Source of the DNA: Thermoplasmata archaeon | GTDB taxonomy: Archaea; Thermoplasmatota; Thermoplasmata; Lutacidiplasmatales; UBA184 | NCBI GenBank assembly: GCA_022750195.1 | Contig: JAKIWE010000004.1 | Location: 124,001-188,000 of the forward strand | Length of the DNA: 64,000 bases | Direction: 5' to 3' | Shown here: positions 43,646-52,166 of the stretch, piece by piece | How the letters are laid out: every line of letters begins with the position of its first letter | How positions within the stretch are numbered: the first letter of the stretch is position 1 | Notes under the pieces: model-generated | Told to the model about the DNA's origin: nothing | The model's database searches: none | Seen by the model: only the letters and a program-made list of their open reading frames with translations | Translations under genes and position numbers: made by a program

Positions 43646-44275
43646 ATGGGGCTCCCCGTCGAGGTTCCGGGCCTCGACACGATCATTCCTGACGTCGGCG
43701 AGGGCCGCCTCGTGGTGGTCGAAAGTGGACCCGACCCTGCGAAAGGCTTCTTCGTCCGGCAGCTCGGCCGCACCGCCTTACGGCTCGGCTGGCCGGTCAG
43801 CTTCGTCATCTCCCGGGATCGCCGGGAGTTGGACGAACTGTTCACCGCGGAGGGAACCCAGCTCCCCGAATACGCCGAACAGTTCAACGTCGTCGAGCAG
43901 GATGCGATCCATGCCGTGGACGGCTACGGACAGCAGGGCGGTTTGCTGGCCATCGACTCCTTCTCGTTCCTTACCTTGGAGCTCCCTGGGGATCGGCTGG
44001 CGCCGCTCCTGCGGAGCCTCCGCGACCTCGGGCGCGACCGGAAGACGACGGTGGTCCTCTCGACCGACCGGGGGATGTTCTCGCCGTCCGCCGAAGCGGT
44101 CACGAGCCACCTGGCCGACGGGGTTATCCAGTTCCACGGCAAGGAAGCTACGGAGGGCATCGTCCGGTTCATCCGTATCCCGAAGTGGACCAACGGGCGC
44201 TGGGTGGACCGGAACATCTACTATGAATTCGACGGCCGGCGCATCGCCATCGACCTCCGTCGTCGGGTCCTTTAG
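43646..44275 (+). CDS. ArlH/KaiC-like RecA-fold protein with degenerate Walker A
   Basis: 209 aa. The layout is that of the KaiC/ArlH single RecA domain: VVVESGPDPAKGFFVRQLG where Walker A should be, LLAIDSFSFLTL as Walker B, and DGVIQFHGKEATEGIVRFIRIPK at the C-terminus, as in KaiC family end strands. The P-loop lacks the GK[ST] ending, so ATP hydrolysis is doubtful. In archaella ArlH binds the motor ATPase; a matching regulatory role for this pilus is inferred. It is followed 15 nt later by an AAA ATPase gene. Confidence 0.65.
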   Translation: MGLPVEVPGLDTIIPDVGEGRLVVVESGPDPAKGFFVRQLGRTALRLGWPVSFVISRDRRELDELFTAEGTQLPEYAEQFNVVEQDAIHAVDGYGQQGGLLAIDSFSFLTLELPGDRLAPLLRSLRDLGRDRKTTVVLSTDRGMFSPSAEAVTSHLADGVIQFHGKEATEGIVRFIRIPKWTNGRWVDRNIYYEFDGRRIAIDLRRRVL

Positions 44276-44290
44276 TTCAGGAGATCTCCG

Positions 44291-45355
44291 GTGACCGAGA
44301 GCCCCTACGAGCGGTACGGCCTCACCGGTAGCCCGTTCCGAGACCTCGCGAGCGAGAGCCTCGACGATGTCGAGATCTTCCACGTCCACCTCCCGATCGA
44401 CGACCAGATGAAGGCGGTCCTCGACGAGGTGCTTGCCAAAGAGAACCGGGCCCTCGTGGCGGTCGTCGGGGCGATGGGGACCGGCAAGACCGAGCACCTC
44501 CGCTACGCGGCGGCCCTCGCCCGCCAAGGCAAGGCGTTCACCGTCTATTTCGACGTCCCCGCGAAGGCGACGTGGGTCCTCAGGCAGGTGGCGGCTGAGT
44601 TCCAACTGGCCGCGAAGACCGCGAAGCTCACGGGAGTGTTCTCTACGCCGGCCTGGCTCCGCGGAGTCGGAGCGCTCCAGAAGATGAAGGACCGGAAGTA
44701 CGACGCCGTCCGGGCGGGGAAAGCCATCGCCAAGGCCCTCAACGCCACCGCGCCGTCACTCCTCCTGCTGAACGACCTCCAGAACCTCGCCGAGTCGGGG
44801 GAGGCCCATCTGTTCACCAAGACCTTGCAGGAGATCGCCGACGGGATCAAGCCCGGGGCGATGGTGATGGTCGGCGCCTACCCGAGCTACCTTAACTGGA
44901 TGGGGAAGGAGTTCCCCGCGCTCGCCTCGCGCATCAACCGCCTGATCGCGCTCCCGAGCCTGACGAACGACGAAGCCGCGTTGCTGCTCGCGAAGAAGCT
45001 CCTCGCGAAGCGGCTCGTCGAGGACCTCGACCCCCTGTATCCGTTCGACCGCCTGTCCGTGGCCGCGATGAACAGCGCCGTGGCTGGGAATCCGCGCCGT
45101 CTGCTCGACCTGGCCGACCGGGCCGTTCAGTACGGGATCGATCACCGAGCGAACCGGATCGACGTCGACATCATCGAGGCGGTCCGCCCGGCTCCCGCCG
45201 TACGCCCGGCCCCGGCGCCCGCCGTAAGTCCGGCGATCCGAGACGCGTCGACCAGTTCTCCTTCTGCCTCGATCGCGACGCCCGTAGCCGCCCGGCTCCC
45301 TCCTCCGAAGCGGCTCACCGACGCAGGTACGGTCCTCGGCTCCGACTCTCAGTAG
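44291..45355 (+). CDS. AAA ATPase (ExeA/TniB/Orc-like)
   Basis: 354 aa. Walker A GAMGTGKTEH is at about residues 59-68, Walker B LLLLNDLQNL at about 155-164, then VGAYPSYL and an arginine-rich sensor region (ASRINRLIALPSL). The lid domain with NPRRLLDLADRA and a Pro/Ala-rich disordered tail from about 300 follow. It starts with GTG, preceded by AGGAGAT. ExeA-like ATPases help assemble secretion complexes, which fits the pilus cluster; a role in DNA transactions cannot be excluded. Confidence 0.75.
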   Translation: MTESPYERYGLTGSPFRDLASESLDDVEIFHVHLPIDDQMKAVLDEVLAKENRALVAVVGAMGTGKTEHLRYAAALARQGKAFTVYFDVPAKATWVLRQVAAEFQLAAKTAKLTGVFSTPAWLRGVGALQKMKDRKYDAVRAGKAIAKALNATAPSLLLLNDLQNLAESGEAHLFTKTLQEIADGIKPGAMVMVGAYPSYLNWMGKEFPALASRINRLIALPSLTNDEAALLLAKKLLAKRLVEDLDPLYPFDRLSVAAMNSAVAGNPRRLLDLADRAVQYGIDHRANRIDVDIIEAVRPAPAVRPAPAPAVSPAIRDASTSSPSASIATPVAARLPPPKRLTDAGTVLGSDSQ

Positions 45356-45539
45356 GGTCAGGCGGGGTCGACCGTTCGCCCTACGCTTTCGGATCCTTCG
45401 AAACGAGGTCGACGTGGTCCGTCTTCGGGTGGTTGCTTTCGGTCATGTCGATCGCCCCCGGGGAGGGACGGGCACCTCGTAGAATCCCGGCCTACCAAAC
45501 GGCGGTGGAAAGGCCGGAGAGGTGGCGCCTACGGTGGTC

Positions 45540-47027
45540 CTAGACGATCCGCACAAGCCGGTAGGCGACCCGTTGATCTCCATCGGAGAGGACGAACTGG
45601 GGGGTCACCGGCTGTTCCCCGTGAACGAACACCCGTCCGACCCGGGACCTCATCTGGAGGTGGATGGAGGCGATCGCCTTGAGAGGGTCTACGAGCGGAT
45701 CGCCCATCGGGCTGACGAAGACGATGTGCACCGGTGCCCCCGACGTGGCCTGCAACACGATCGACGGCAGGTTTTCGGCCGTGTAGAGCGTGGCGTTCGT
45801 GGTATTCATCGCACGAAGAGCGCTGACCCAGACGATCGCCAGGTTTCCTTTCCCGCCCGCCGGGGTCCGGAGGAACTCCAGCGCCCCCGGGATACGGGAG
45901 CCGCTGCTGTTCACCTCCCCCGGCGTCGGGGGCGGTAGGAGGGCCCCGGCGAGCTTCTCCGGGACGTCCCGAGGAGCGGTGGTCGTTTGGATACGGACCT
46001 GACGAAGCAGCTGCTCGGGGCTCAGGAACGGAAGGAAGTTCGCGAACAGCGTCTCGGCCGAAATGTTGGGCGGAAGGACGTGGAGCACGTGTCCGCCGGC
46101 GTGGAGGACCTCGGCGATCATCGGCAGGACCAAGAGCCGCGGGGCGGAGGCGCTCACTTGGAGCTCCTTCTTGATGATCGTCAGCCCACCGAGCGGGAGA
46201 CGACCGAAGGCGCGAGCGAACTCGGCGGAGCCGGGCCAGAGGCCCCCTTCGTTTCGGGACGGGTCCGGCTCCGGCGGGCGAAGCGAGGTATCGAGCCGGA
46301 TCGGGATCGGCGAGATGCACTGGAAGCGACCGCCCTCGAGAGTGTAGGGGTAGGAGGCGTTGTCGATGCGGGTGCCGCGAAGCTTGAGCAGGTGGATCCA
46401 GCGCTCCGGCCGGCCCTCGTGGACCTCCCAGCCCAGATGGACCACCGCGTTGACGAGGTAATCCAACTGGCTCTGGGCATCCTGCTCGAGGACCAGCACG
46501 AGGAACAGCGCACCCCGGGACATCAAATCGAGGACCATCCGCTCGAGCTCGGTACGGTCCGGGGTCGAGGGTGGGGCCATGGACGGGCTCCCCAGGTACC
46601 GCTCGACCAGCGCGTCCCAGGAGTCGACGACGAGGATGCCCGGTACGTCGGGGGTGACCTGGCTCCAGACCTCCTGGATCGGGGAGGGGAGCCAGAGCGC
46701 CTCGGTCGTCGGGTCCCGGTCGGCATCGATCACGAGCTGCTGGGCCTGGTTTTGCAATCGCGCGGCCTCGCGGAGATTGTCGCGGCGGTCGGTGGCGTCG
46801 ATGACCCGGATCCCCGGGCCGTTCGTCATCCAGGGGAACTCGTTCGTCAGCTCCTGGCGGAGCACACGGCTCGATAGGTAGAAGCGGGGCCCTTTGTAGC
46901 TCTCCAACAGCGCGAGGGCGAAGGTCGTTTTGCCGGCGCCCGGAGGTCCGCGGACGAGCAGCGACTGAGGAATCGGCTTGGCGAGGAATTCGTAGATCTC
47001 TTTCGGGAGGTCAAAAATGGAGCTCAC
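45540..47027 (-). CDS. KaiC/GvpD-like double RecA-domain ATPase
   Basis: 495 aa. The first RecA-like domain has LLVRGPPGAGKTTFALALL (about residues 22-40), FYLSSRVLRQEL and Walker B ILVVDSWDALVERYL. The second domain (from about 280) keeps the strand order (LLVLPMIAEVLHAGGHVLHVLPP) but no P-loop. This resembles the GvpD/KaiC signalling ATPases of archaea. No gas vesicle genes are present. It starts with GTG. It is convergent with the AAA ATPase gene and divergent from nothing; the PhoU gene lies upstream on the same strand. Confidence 0.75.
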   Translation of the reverse strand: MSSIFDLPKEIYEFLAKPIPQSLLVRGPPGAGKTTFALALLESYKGPRFYLSSRVLRQELTNEFPWMTNGPGIRVIDATDRRDNLREAARLQNQAQQLVIDADRDPTTEALWLPSPIQEVWSQVTPDVPGILVVDSWDALVERYLGSPSMAPPSTPDRTELERMVLDLMSRGALFLVLVLEQDAQSQLDYLVNAVVHLGWEVHEGRPERWIHLLKLRGTRIDNASYPYTLEGGRFQCISPIPIRLDTSLRPPEPDPSRNEGGLWPGSAEFARAFGRLPLGGLTIIKKELQVSASAPRLLVLPMIAEVLHAGGHVLHVLPPNISAETLFANFLPFLSPEQLLRQVRIQTTTAPRDVPEKLAGALLPPPTPGEVNSSGSRIPGALEFLRTPAGGKGNLAIVWVSALRAMNTTNATLYTAENLPSIVLQATSGAPVHIVFVSPMGDPLVDPLKAIASIHLQMRSRVGRVFVHGEQPVTPQFVLSDGDQRVAYRLVRIV

Positions 47028-47132
47028 GGAGGCGTCCCGGCGCCAGAGTGCTACAGCGTCGCACGGCCTTAAGGAAGAGGGTAACCCCCTCGAGGGGCGG
47101 AGTGAGGGGGGTCGCCCGAGGGTGACGTGTCC

Positions 47133-48164
47133 CTACGCGTGCGCGGCTTCGGTCGTCGGCGGCTCCCAGAGGACGGCGAGATTGATCGCCTGCTCGGCGA
47201 TGTCGGCGGCGTAGCTCGCCGTCCGACCCAGGCTGTCGACGACGATGCCGAGCGCGAGGAGCTCCTCACCTTTCTTGTTCGCCACCCGGTGGGCCAAGGC
47301 GTCGATGAGTTTCTGGTGCTGCACGCGAGCGTCGATCGCCTCGTTGGCGCCGTCGATGTCGCCGGCGACAAGAGTGCTGAACGCTTTGTCGAGGATCGCG
47401 ATCGCCGACGCGCACGCCACTTCGAGCTCCTTGTAGAGCTTCGGGTCGAGGGTCTTGCCGTCGCCGATCGTCGCGAAGGTGCCGGCGATCCGTTCCGCGT
47501 GGTCGCCGATCCGCTCGAGCAGCTTCGCGACGAGCCGGTGGCTGTGAGCGGCGAGGCCGAGGCGACTATCGCCGACCAGAGAGGGGGAGGTGTGAGCGAG
47601 GTTGAACTGCTTCGCGACCATCCAGTAGAGGCGGTCGACGTCCTGGTCGCGCTGCGCGACCTCGTGGGCCAGCGACGCGCCGGAGGTTTTCAGGGCTCGA
47701 ATCGAGTCTTCGAGCATGGCGCGCACGATGAGATGCATGCGGCGCAGGCACTTCTCGGAGCTCAGCTCGGAGGGGTCGGAGAGGTCCTGGATCACGAGCG
47801 AGTGCCGCCCTTCCTCGATGACCTCCGGCCCGATCGCGAGACGGCAGAATTCGCGAGCGACGCGGCGAACGAACACCCCCCGGTCCGGGGAGAATCGGAC
47901 CTCGATGAGGCCGTAGCCGGAGATGTACGCCCCGATCAGCTTCCGGAGGAGGTGCTCCCGCGCTTCGACGCCCCGTTCTTCGAAGACCTTCCGCCGGACG
48001 ACGGGTTTGTCGTTCGAATGGGGTCGCACCGATACCGAACCGTCGACCTCGGTCTCGAGGAACAGTGTATCGCCGGCTTTGAGGCCCGCGTTGAGTACCC
48101 AGCGCTTGGGGAGGGAGACGAGGTAGGTGGAGCCTCCCGCCACCTGAAGCTTGCGCCCTTCCAT
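47133..48164 (-). CDS. AbrB/SpoVT - PhoU domain regulator (paralogue 2)
   Basis: 343 aa. It has the same build as the gene at 18263: an AbrB hairpin (RKLQVAGGSTYLVSLPKRWV, then LKAGD) followed by two PhoU bundles with LLERIGDHAERIAGTF and VVDSLGRTASYAADIAEQAINLAV. It probably regulates phosphate-related transcription. An AGATTTA element about 27 nt upstream fits a leaderless start at 48164. The two paralogues differ enough to be old duplicates. Confidence 0.85.
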   Translation of the reverse strand: MEGRKLQVAGGSTYLVSLPKRWVLNAGLKAGDTLFLETEVDGSVSVRPHSNDKPVVRRKVFEERGVEAREHLLRKLIGAYISGYGLIEVRFSPDRGVFVRRVAREFCRLAIGPEVIEEGRHSLVIQDLSDPSELSSEKCLRRMHLIVRAMLEDSIRALKTSGASLAHEVAQRDQDVDRLYWMVAKQFNLAHTSPSLVGDSRLGLAAHSHRLVAKLLERIGDHAERIAGTFATIGDGKTLDPKLYKELEVACASAIAILDKAFSTLVAGDIDGANEAIDARVQHQKLIDALAHRVANKKGEELLALGIVVDSLGRTASYAADIAEQAINLAVLWEPPTTEAAHA

Positions 48165-48486
48165 ACAGAACGGCCCGGGGGTTCCGTAAATCTATGAGGC
48201 CTTAACCGTTTACTAAATAGAATATAGTCAACCATGTCTGTCAACGTTCCCCCCCCGTGCCGAACCTAAAGGCGCCGTTCCGGCACGGAGATTCAGGGGA
48301 CAGGAGCAGTTCGCGTCGGCCCGAACCCAGGCCTCCGGGGCCCCCGCCGGCGGATTCGCTCTCAGAGGCGGCGTGGAGAGCCGGCGCGAGCGCTCCGCTC
48401 GTGCGTCGCGCCTATGATGGCGAACGGCGTCCGCCAGCCGAAGGGCGCGCGGGAGGACGCGGCGTCCACCGGAGCAAGCTGCGCAG
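48165..48486. other. intergenic region with an 8-bp perfect inverted repeat
   Basis: About 320 bases between the divergent PhoU and cyclase genes. An AT-rich patch at 48190-48235 should hold promoters. CCGTGCCG at 48255-48262 pairs perfectly with CGGCACGG at 48281-48288, with three more pairs inside after a bulge; it could be an operator or RNA hairpin. No gene is supported. Confidence 0.4.
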
Positions 48487-49227
48487 ATGGGATCGCCGGA
48501 GGTTGGGCACCCGACGGGAAGCCGGACCGCTGCGCTGTTCGCCCGGCACGGTCCCCCGAACGCGGAACAGCTCCTCAGCGGACGCACCCTCGACGAACTC
48601 TCCTCTCACGGATCGACGACCGTCGAGGCGGCGGTGGTCGCGGGCGACCTCCGCATGTCAACGCTCGTCCTCAAGGAGGCCGTGCAGCCGTCGCTCTTCG
48701 CCCGGTTCATCATCGGCTTCACGGAGGCGGTACGTACCCTCGTCGGGGCCAACGACGGCTGGTTCGACAAATTCACCGGGGACGGATTCATCGTGTTCTG
48801 GGTCGCGCCGCAAGGAGAGCGGCTCGACCCCCGCCGGGTCGCGGTGTTCTGCCAGAACGTGCTGCCCGCCGCGGACCACCTGATCTCGAAGCTGCGGCGT
48901 AACTCACGGAACTTCCCGGTCGGGGTCGGGCTCTCGCTCGGGGTCGACGCGGGGCCGTGCGAGCTCGCGATCGTCGGCGACACGCTCACCCTGATCGGGA
49001 GCCCGATCATCGGGGCCACGAGGATGGTCGCCGGGGCGTCGGCGAATCAGGCGCTCGTGAACATCGCGTTGGGCGAGGAGCTGTTCCGCGAGCGCGAGGG
49101 GCTGCGGGACGAGGGAATCCAGGTAGAGCGCACCGTCGTGCGGACCAAAGAGTACCCGGAAGGTCAGGAGGCGTTCGAGCTCGTCCTGACGCTCGGAGCG
49201 CCGGTCGTGGCGCCCGTCACTCGGTGA
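48487..49227 (+). CDS. class III adenylate/guanylate cyclase-like protein
   Basis: 246 aa, a single cyclase homology domain. VVAGDLRMSTL holds the first metal Asp and GWFDKFTGDGFIVFW the second. Downstream IIGATRMVAGA aligns with the usual VNLAARL block, keeping Arg but with Ile in place of the transition-state Asn. Activity is thus likely in metal binding but uncertain in catalysis. No sensor or membrane domain is attached. It is convergent with, and overlaps by 11 nt, a cyclic-nucleotide-binding protein gene. Confidence 0.75.
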   Translation: MGSPEVGHPTGSRTAALFARHGPPNAEQLLSGRTLDELSSHGSTTVEAAVVAGDLRMSTLVLKEAVQPSLFARFIIGFTEAVRTLVGANDGWFDKFTGDGFIVFWVAPQGERLDPRRVAVFCQNVLPAADHLISKLRRNSRNFPVGVGLSLGVDAGPCELAIVGDTLTLIGSPIIGATRMVAGASANQALVNIALGEELFREREGLRDEGIQVERTVVRTKEYPEGQEAFELVLTLGAPVVAPVTR

Positions 49228-49648
49228 GCGTGGGGACGGGCGCGCGGAGGCGCCGGACCATCTCCTGCATCAGGGACCGGAGAACCTCGGGCTCCTTCGA
49301 CAGGGCGCCCCAGAACTCCCAGGAGGAGAGGACCAGGCACCGGGTCGGACCCTCCGCCACCACGTCGGCCGTTCGCGGTTGTTCGTCGAACAGCGCCATC
49401 TCGCCGAAGAACTGACCGGGGCCGAGCGAGGCGATCGACCGGTTCTCCTTCCGGACGGCGGCCTTCCCCTCGAGGACGAGGTAGAACCCGACTCCCTTGT
49501 CCCCTAGCTTGACGATGGACGCGCCGGCGGCATAGCTCCGTTCCTTGCCCGAGTCGGCGATCGCCTTCCTCTGGCGGGTCGTCAAGCTCGAGAAGAGGGG
49601 GACCGAGCCGAGCATGGTCACGAGGTCGGGACGGGCGGAACCGGCCAT
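49217..49648 (-). CDS. cyclic-nucleotide-binding (CAP_ED) domain protein
   Basis: 143 aa. The single cNMP-binding fold has VPLFSSLTTRQRKAIAD, GDKGVGFYLVLEGKAAV and the phosphate cassette FFGEMALFDEQPRTADVVA (about residues 80-98), with the conserved Glu and Arg. No DNA-binding helix-turn-helix follows, so it is not a CRP-type regulator; it may gate a partner protein. A GTTTATC box 35 nt upstream (49679-49687) supports the ATG at 49648, and the long in-frame extension upstream is spurious. Confidence 0.85.
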   Translation of the reverse strand: MAGSARPDLVTMLGSVPLFSSLTTRQRKAIADSGKERSYAAGASIVKLGDKGVGFYLVLEGKAAVRKENRSIASLGPGQFFGEMALFDEQPRTADVVAEGPTRCLVLSSWEFWGALSKEPEVLRSLMQEMVRRLRAPVPTLTE

Positions 49649-49678
49649 GGTCTCGGAGTCGGGAGTAGCGGGAGGAAA

Positions 49679-49687
49679 GGATAAACC
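49679..49687 (-). promoter_or_regulatory. TATA box of the cNMP-binding gene
   Basis: GGTTTATCC on the minus strand about 35 nt before the start codon at 49648. Confidence 0.5.
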
Positions 49688-49786
49688 TGAGCCGACGGCG
49701 CCCTTCCGGTACGACACCGGTCCAGGGGCCGATAGGTCTCCGGCGCCCGAAGGTGGACGGAACTTCGTCGAAAGGAAACCCTCCGA

Positions 49787-50455
49787 ATGACCACCATCCG
49801 GACGCTCGCCACGCACGAGATCATCGAACTGATCCATCCCCGAGTGGTCTCGGTCCAAGACGAGGTCGGGATGGCGGTCGGCTCCGCGATCGACGGCGCC
49901 CTCTCGGCGATGAGCTACGAGGCGCGGACCGGCCGGCGACCGTCGATCGCGAACGTGGAACGACGCGGTCAAGAGATCCTCGAGGAGCATCTGCGCGACG
50001 CCGAGCTGCTCCTGGAGCCCGCGGCCCGGGCCGAGATCGACGCCTCGATCCGAGGCGTGATCGTCGCGTTCCGGCAGAGCGACCTCCTCGGCCGGGCCCG
50101 TCCGAAGAGCCGGCTCATCCTTATCGACGAGAAGGCCGGGGTCTACGCCCAACCGGACTACTGGGACGGAGGTCGACGATTCTACGAGATGAAGAGCTAC
50201 CGCGCGGTACCCCCCCGTCCGGACGTCCTCCTCCAGCTCGAGCTGTTCCAGCTCGCCTTCCCGGAATGCCAGGGCGAACTCGTCTGCTTCGACCGGCACG
50301 CTCGACCCGTGGAGGTCACCCGGTGGCCGGTGCCTCCTGTCCCCGAGGCCCGTCGCCAAGAGTTGTTGACGAGGTGCCGCGATCTCACCCTGCAGCACGG
50401 CGAGCCGAAGGTCCTCGAGTACGTCGATAACCCCGCCGTTCGTTACGCGGTCTAG
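49787..50455 (+). CDS. PD-(D/E)XK nuclease-superfamily protein
   Basis: 222 aa. The core signature is visible: PDYWDGGRRFYEMKSY at about residues 124-139 (Asp, then E-x-K), followed by the QLELFQLAF helix with the Gln seen in Cas4/RecB-like members. VCFDRHARPVEVT strands close the fold. The N-terminal 90 residues are helical, with Arg/Glu. There is no Fe-S Cys cluster as in Cas4. It is probably a DNA-processing nuclease; target unknown. No CRISPR genes are seen nearby. Confidence 0.65.
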   Translation: MTTIRTLATHEIIELIHPRVVSVQDEVGMAVGSAIDGALSAMSYEARTGRRPSIANVERRGQEILEEHLRDAELLLEPAARAEIDASIRGVIVAFRQSDLLGRARPKSRLILIDEKAGVYAQPDYWDGGRRFYEMKSYRAVPPRPDVLLQLELFQLAFPECQGELVCFDRHARPVEVTRWPVPPVPEARRQELLTRCRDLTLQHGEPKVLEYVDNPAVRYAV

Positions 50456-50668
50456 CGGTCGCGGTTCGAGAGGGAGCCGCCGAAGGCCGAGACGTGGGGC
50501 TACCCACTCCTCTCAACGGGACCGACCCGGTGCCCTGGAATGCTCGACCGCCCACGAGGGGGGCCGCCGGCGCAATCTTCTCCGTTGTGTGCAAAGGAGC
50601 CGCATAATGGCGGAGTCCGTACCGAAGGAACTCGAGGAGAATGTAGACCGCGTCCTCGCCCCGCCGGA

Positions 50669-51163
50669 TCAACCGTCGACCGCTCGCTCTAGCGTCCGGA
50701 TGACGATCTTCTGCATTTTCATCATGGCCGCCATCGCGCGACGCGCGCGCTCGGGGTCTTCGTCGCTGAGCAGCTCCGGGAGTCGCTTCGGGATGATCTG
50801 CCAGCTAAGCCCGAACCGATCGACCAGCCAGCCGCACCGGCTCGGCCGGCCGCCCCGGACCAGGCGGGACCAGAGTACGTCGACCTCTCGTTGCGTGGCG
50901 CAGCTCACAAAGACGGAAAAGGCGGGGGTCAGACGGTAGGTCGGACCGCCGTTGAGGGCGACGAAGGGGAGACCGTCGAGCTCGAACTCGACCACCATCG
51001 CCTCGCCTCCCGGTCCGACGCGTCGGACGGCCGTGATCCGTGAGTTCGCGAAAGTGGCGACGTAGAGCTTGGACGCCGCCTCGGCCTGGTCAGTGAACCA
51101 TAGGAACGGGGTGAGGCTCTCCACCCGAACATGCGGGCCCCTCGTCCCCCGGGACCGTGTCAT
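50669..51163 (-). CDS. PhnB-like (VOC fold) protein
   Basis: 164 aa. The 3-demethylubiquinone-methyltransferase-like (PhnB) pattern is present: LTPFLWFTDQAEAASKLYVATFANS, GGEAMVVEFELDGLPFVALNGG, FSVFVSCATQREVDVLW, and DRFGLSWQIIPKRLPELL. The fold usually binds a metal and a small molecule; the reaction is unknown. Its start overlaps the stop of the SRPBCC gene as ATGA. It is last in the ArsR operon. Confidence 0.8.
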   Translation of the reverse strand: MTRSRGTRGPHVRVESLTPFLWFTDQAEAASKLYVATFANSRITAVRRVGPGGEAMVVEFELDGLPFVALNGGPTYRLTPAFSVFVSCATQREVDVLWSRLVRGGRPSRCGWLVDRFGLSWQIIPKRLPELLSDEDPERARRAMAAMMKMQKIVIRTLERAVDG

Positions 51164-51672
51164 CGTTCACCCTCCGGCGTGAGGAGCTCGTCGAACCGTG
51201 CCCACCCCTCGCGCATCCCGGATTCCATGCCCGAAGCCACCATCGCCCGGCGCGCCGCTTCGCTGGGGAAACGTACCCGAACCCGCACGAGGGTTAGATC
51301 GCCCCGTTCCTCGAACGTGAAGGTCTGCTCGAGGACCTGTCCCGGAGCACCCTCGTACTCGAACGTACTGACGACGCGGAACGGCGCGTCGATCTCCCGG
51401 AACTCGCCCCGGAAGGCATAGACCGTGCCGTCGGGCGCTCGCTGGACGATCCGCCAGCGTCCCCCCGGCCGGGTCTCGTACCGCTCCACCGTCGTCGTGA
51501 GTCCGGCCGGTCCCCACCAGCGTGGGAGGAGGGCCGGGTCGTGGAAGGCGTCGAAGACGCGCCGACGGGGCGCGTTGAACTCTCGTTCGGCGACCATCTC
51601 GCGATCGCCCTCGAGCGCCACGGTGCCGCGGGCCATTCGGTCGTCCGTCGTCGCCTCCTCTTGTTCGCTCAT
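51160..51672 (-). CDS. AHSA1/SRPBCC-domain protein
   Basis: 170 aa. It has the activator-of-Hsp90 (START-like) family start VAEREFNAPRRRVFDAFHDPALLPRWWGP at about residues 26-55. Later blocks are GGRWRIVQRAPDGT, GEFREIDAPFRVVSTFEYEG and GMESGMREGWARFDEL. ArsR-SRPBCC-PhnB gene trios are common in bacteria and archaea and may handle a toxic or hydrophobic compound. It is overlapped at both ends by 4 nt by its operon partners. Confidence 0.85.
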   Translation of the reverse strand: MSEQEEATTDDRMARGTVALEGDREMVAEREFNAPRRRVFDAFHDPALLPRWWGPAGLTTTVERYETRPGGRWRIVQRAPDGTVYAFRGEFREIDAPFRVVSTFEYEGAPGQVLEQTFTFEERGDLTLVRVRVRFPSEAARRAMVASGMESGMREGWARFDELLTPEGER

Positions 51673-52040
51673 CGTTTCGTCTTCCTCCTACGGTTCCGTG
51701 TGGGGAGCGTTGCCCCCTGGACCTCCACGAGCGAGCCGAACCGATCGAGCCGGTCCTCCCAAAGCACGCGATAGCGCGTCAGCCAGCCGAACGCAAGACT
51801 CAGGGGGGCGGCGTCAAGGCGCCGCCGGCGCGCCCGCCCCTCGCGGTCGACGTGAACCAGACCGGCTGCCTCGAGAACGCTCAGGTGACGAGAGATCGTC
51901 GGCAGCCGCACCTGGTACGGCGCCGCCAGCTCGTTCACGGTCCGCGAACCCCCAGCTAGCCGTTCGAGGATCCCGCGCCGGATCGGATGAGCGAGGGCTG
52001 CGAAGACAGCATCGAGGTCGACCGCATTTCGCTTAGCCAT
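51669..52040 (-). CDS. ArsR-family repressor of the SRPBCC-PhnB operon
   Basis: 123 aa. The winged helix is clear: LAHPIRRGILERLAGGSRTVNELAAPYQVRLPTISRHLSVLEAAGLV (about 16-62), then GRARRRRLDAAPL. No Cys metal site is present, so the effector is probably organic. Two palindromes (TTAGCC...GGCTAA) cover its start codon and TATA region, which is the expected position for autorepression. Confidence 0.85.
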   Translation of the reverse strand: MAKRNAVDLDAVFAALAHPIRRGILERLAGGSRTVNELAAPYQVRLPTISRHLSVLEAAGLVHVDREGRARRRRLDAAPLSLAFGWLTRYRVLWEDRLDRFGSLVEVQGATLPTRNRRRKTKR

Positions 52041-52084
52041 CCGGCTAACTGATGACGCGACATTATTTAGCCATTTGGCTAAAT
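52033..52084. promoter_or_regulatory. twin palindromic operator and TATA box of the ArsR operon
   Basis: Operator A, TTAGCCatccGGCTAA, at 52033-52048 covers the start codon at 52040. Operator B, a perfect 9-bp inverted repeat ATTTAGCCA-tt-TGGCTAAAT at 52065-52084, overlaps the minus-strand TATA region TAAATAATG (52061-52069). The shared TTAGCC half-site in both makes them convincing repressor sites, one blocking TBP and one the initiation site. Confidence 0.75.
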
Positions 52085-52166
52085 CTTGGACACTTCCGTG
52101 GTCAGGGCCTCGCGAAGCCCGAACTCGGCCGTACTCCGCGAAGTCGACGCCGATCGAGGAAGAGGG

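Noticed and set aside
45540-47027. Gas vesicle GvpD assignment
   Set aside because: The KaiC-like domains resemble GvpD, but no gvp structural genes are nearby; a general KaiC/GvpD-like name is safer.
49787-50455. Cas4 nuclease
   Set aside because: It has the PD-(D/E)XK pattern but lacks the Cys cluster, and no CRISPR array or cas gene is in the window.
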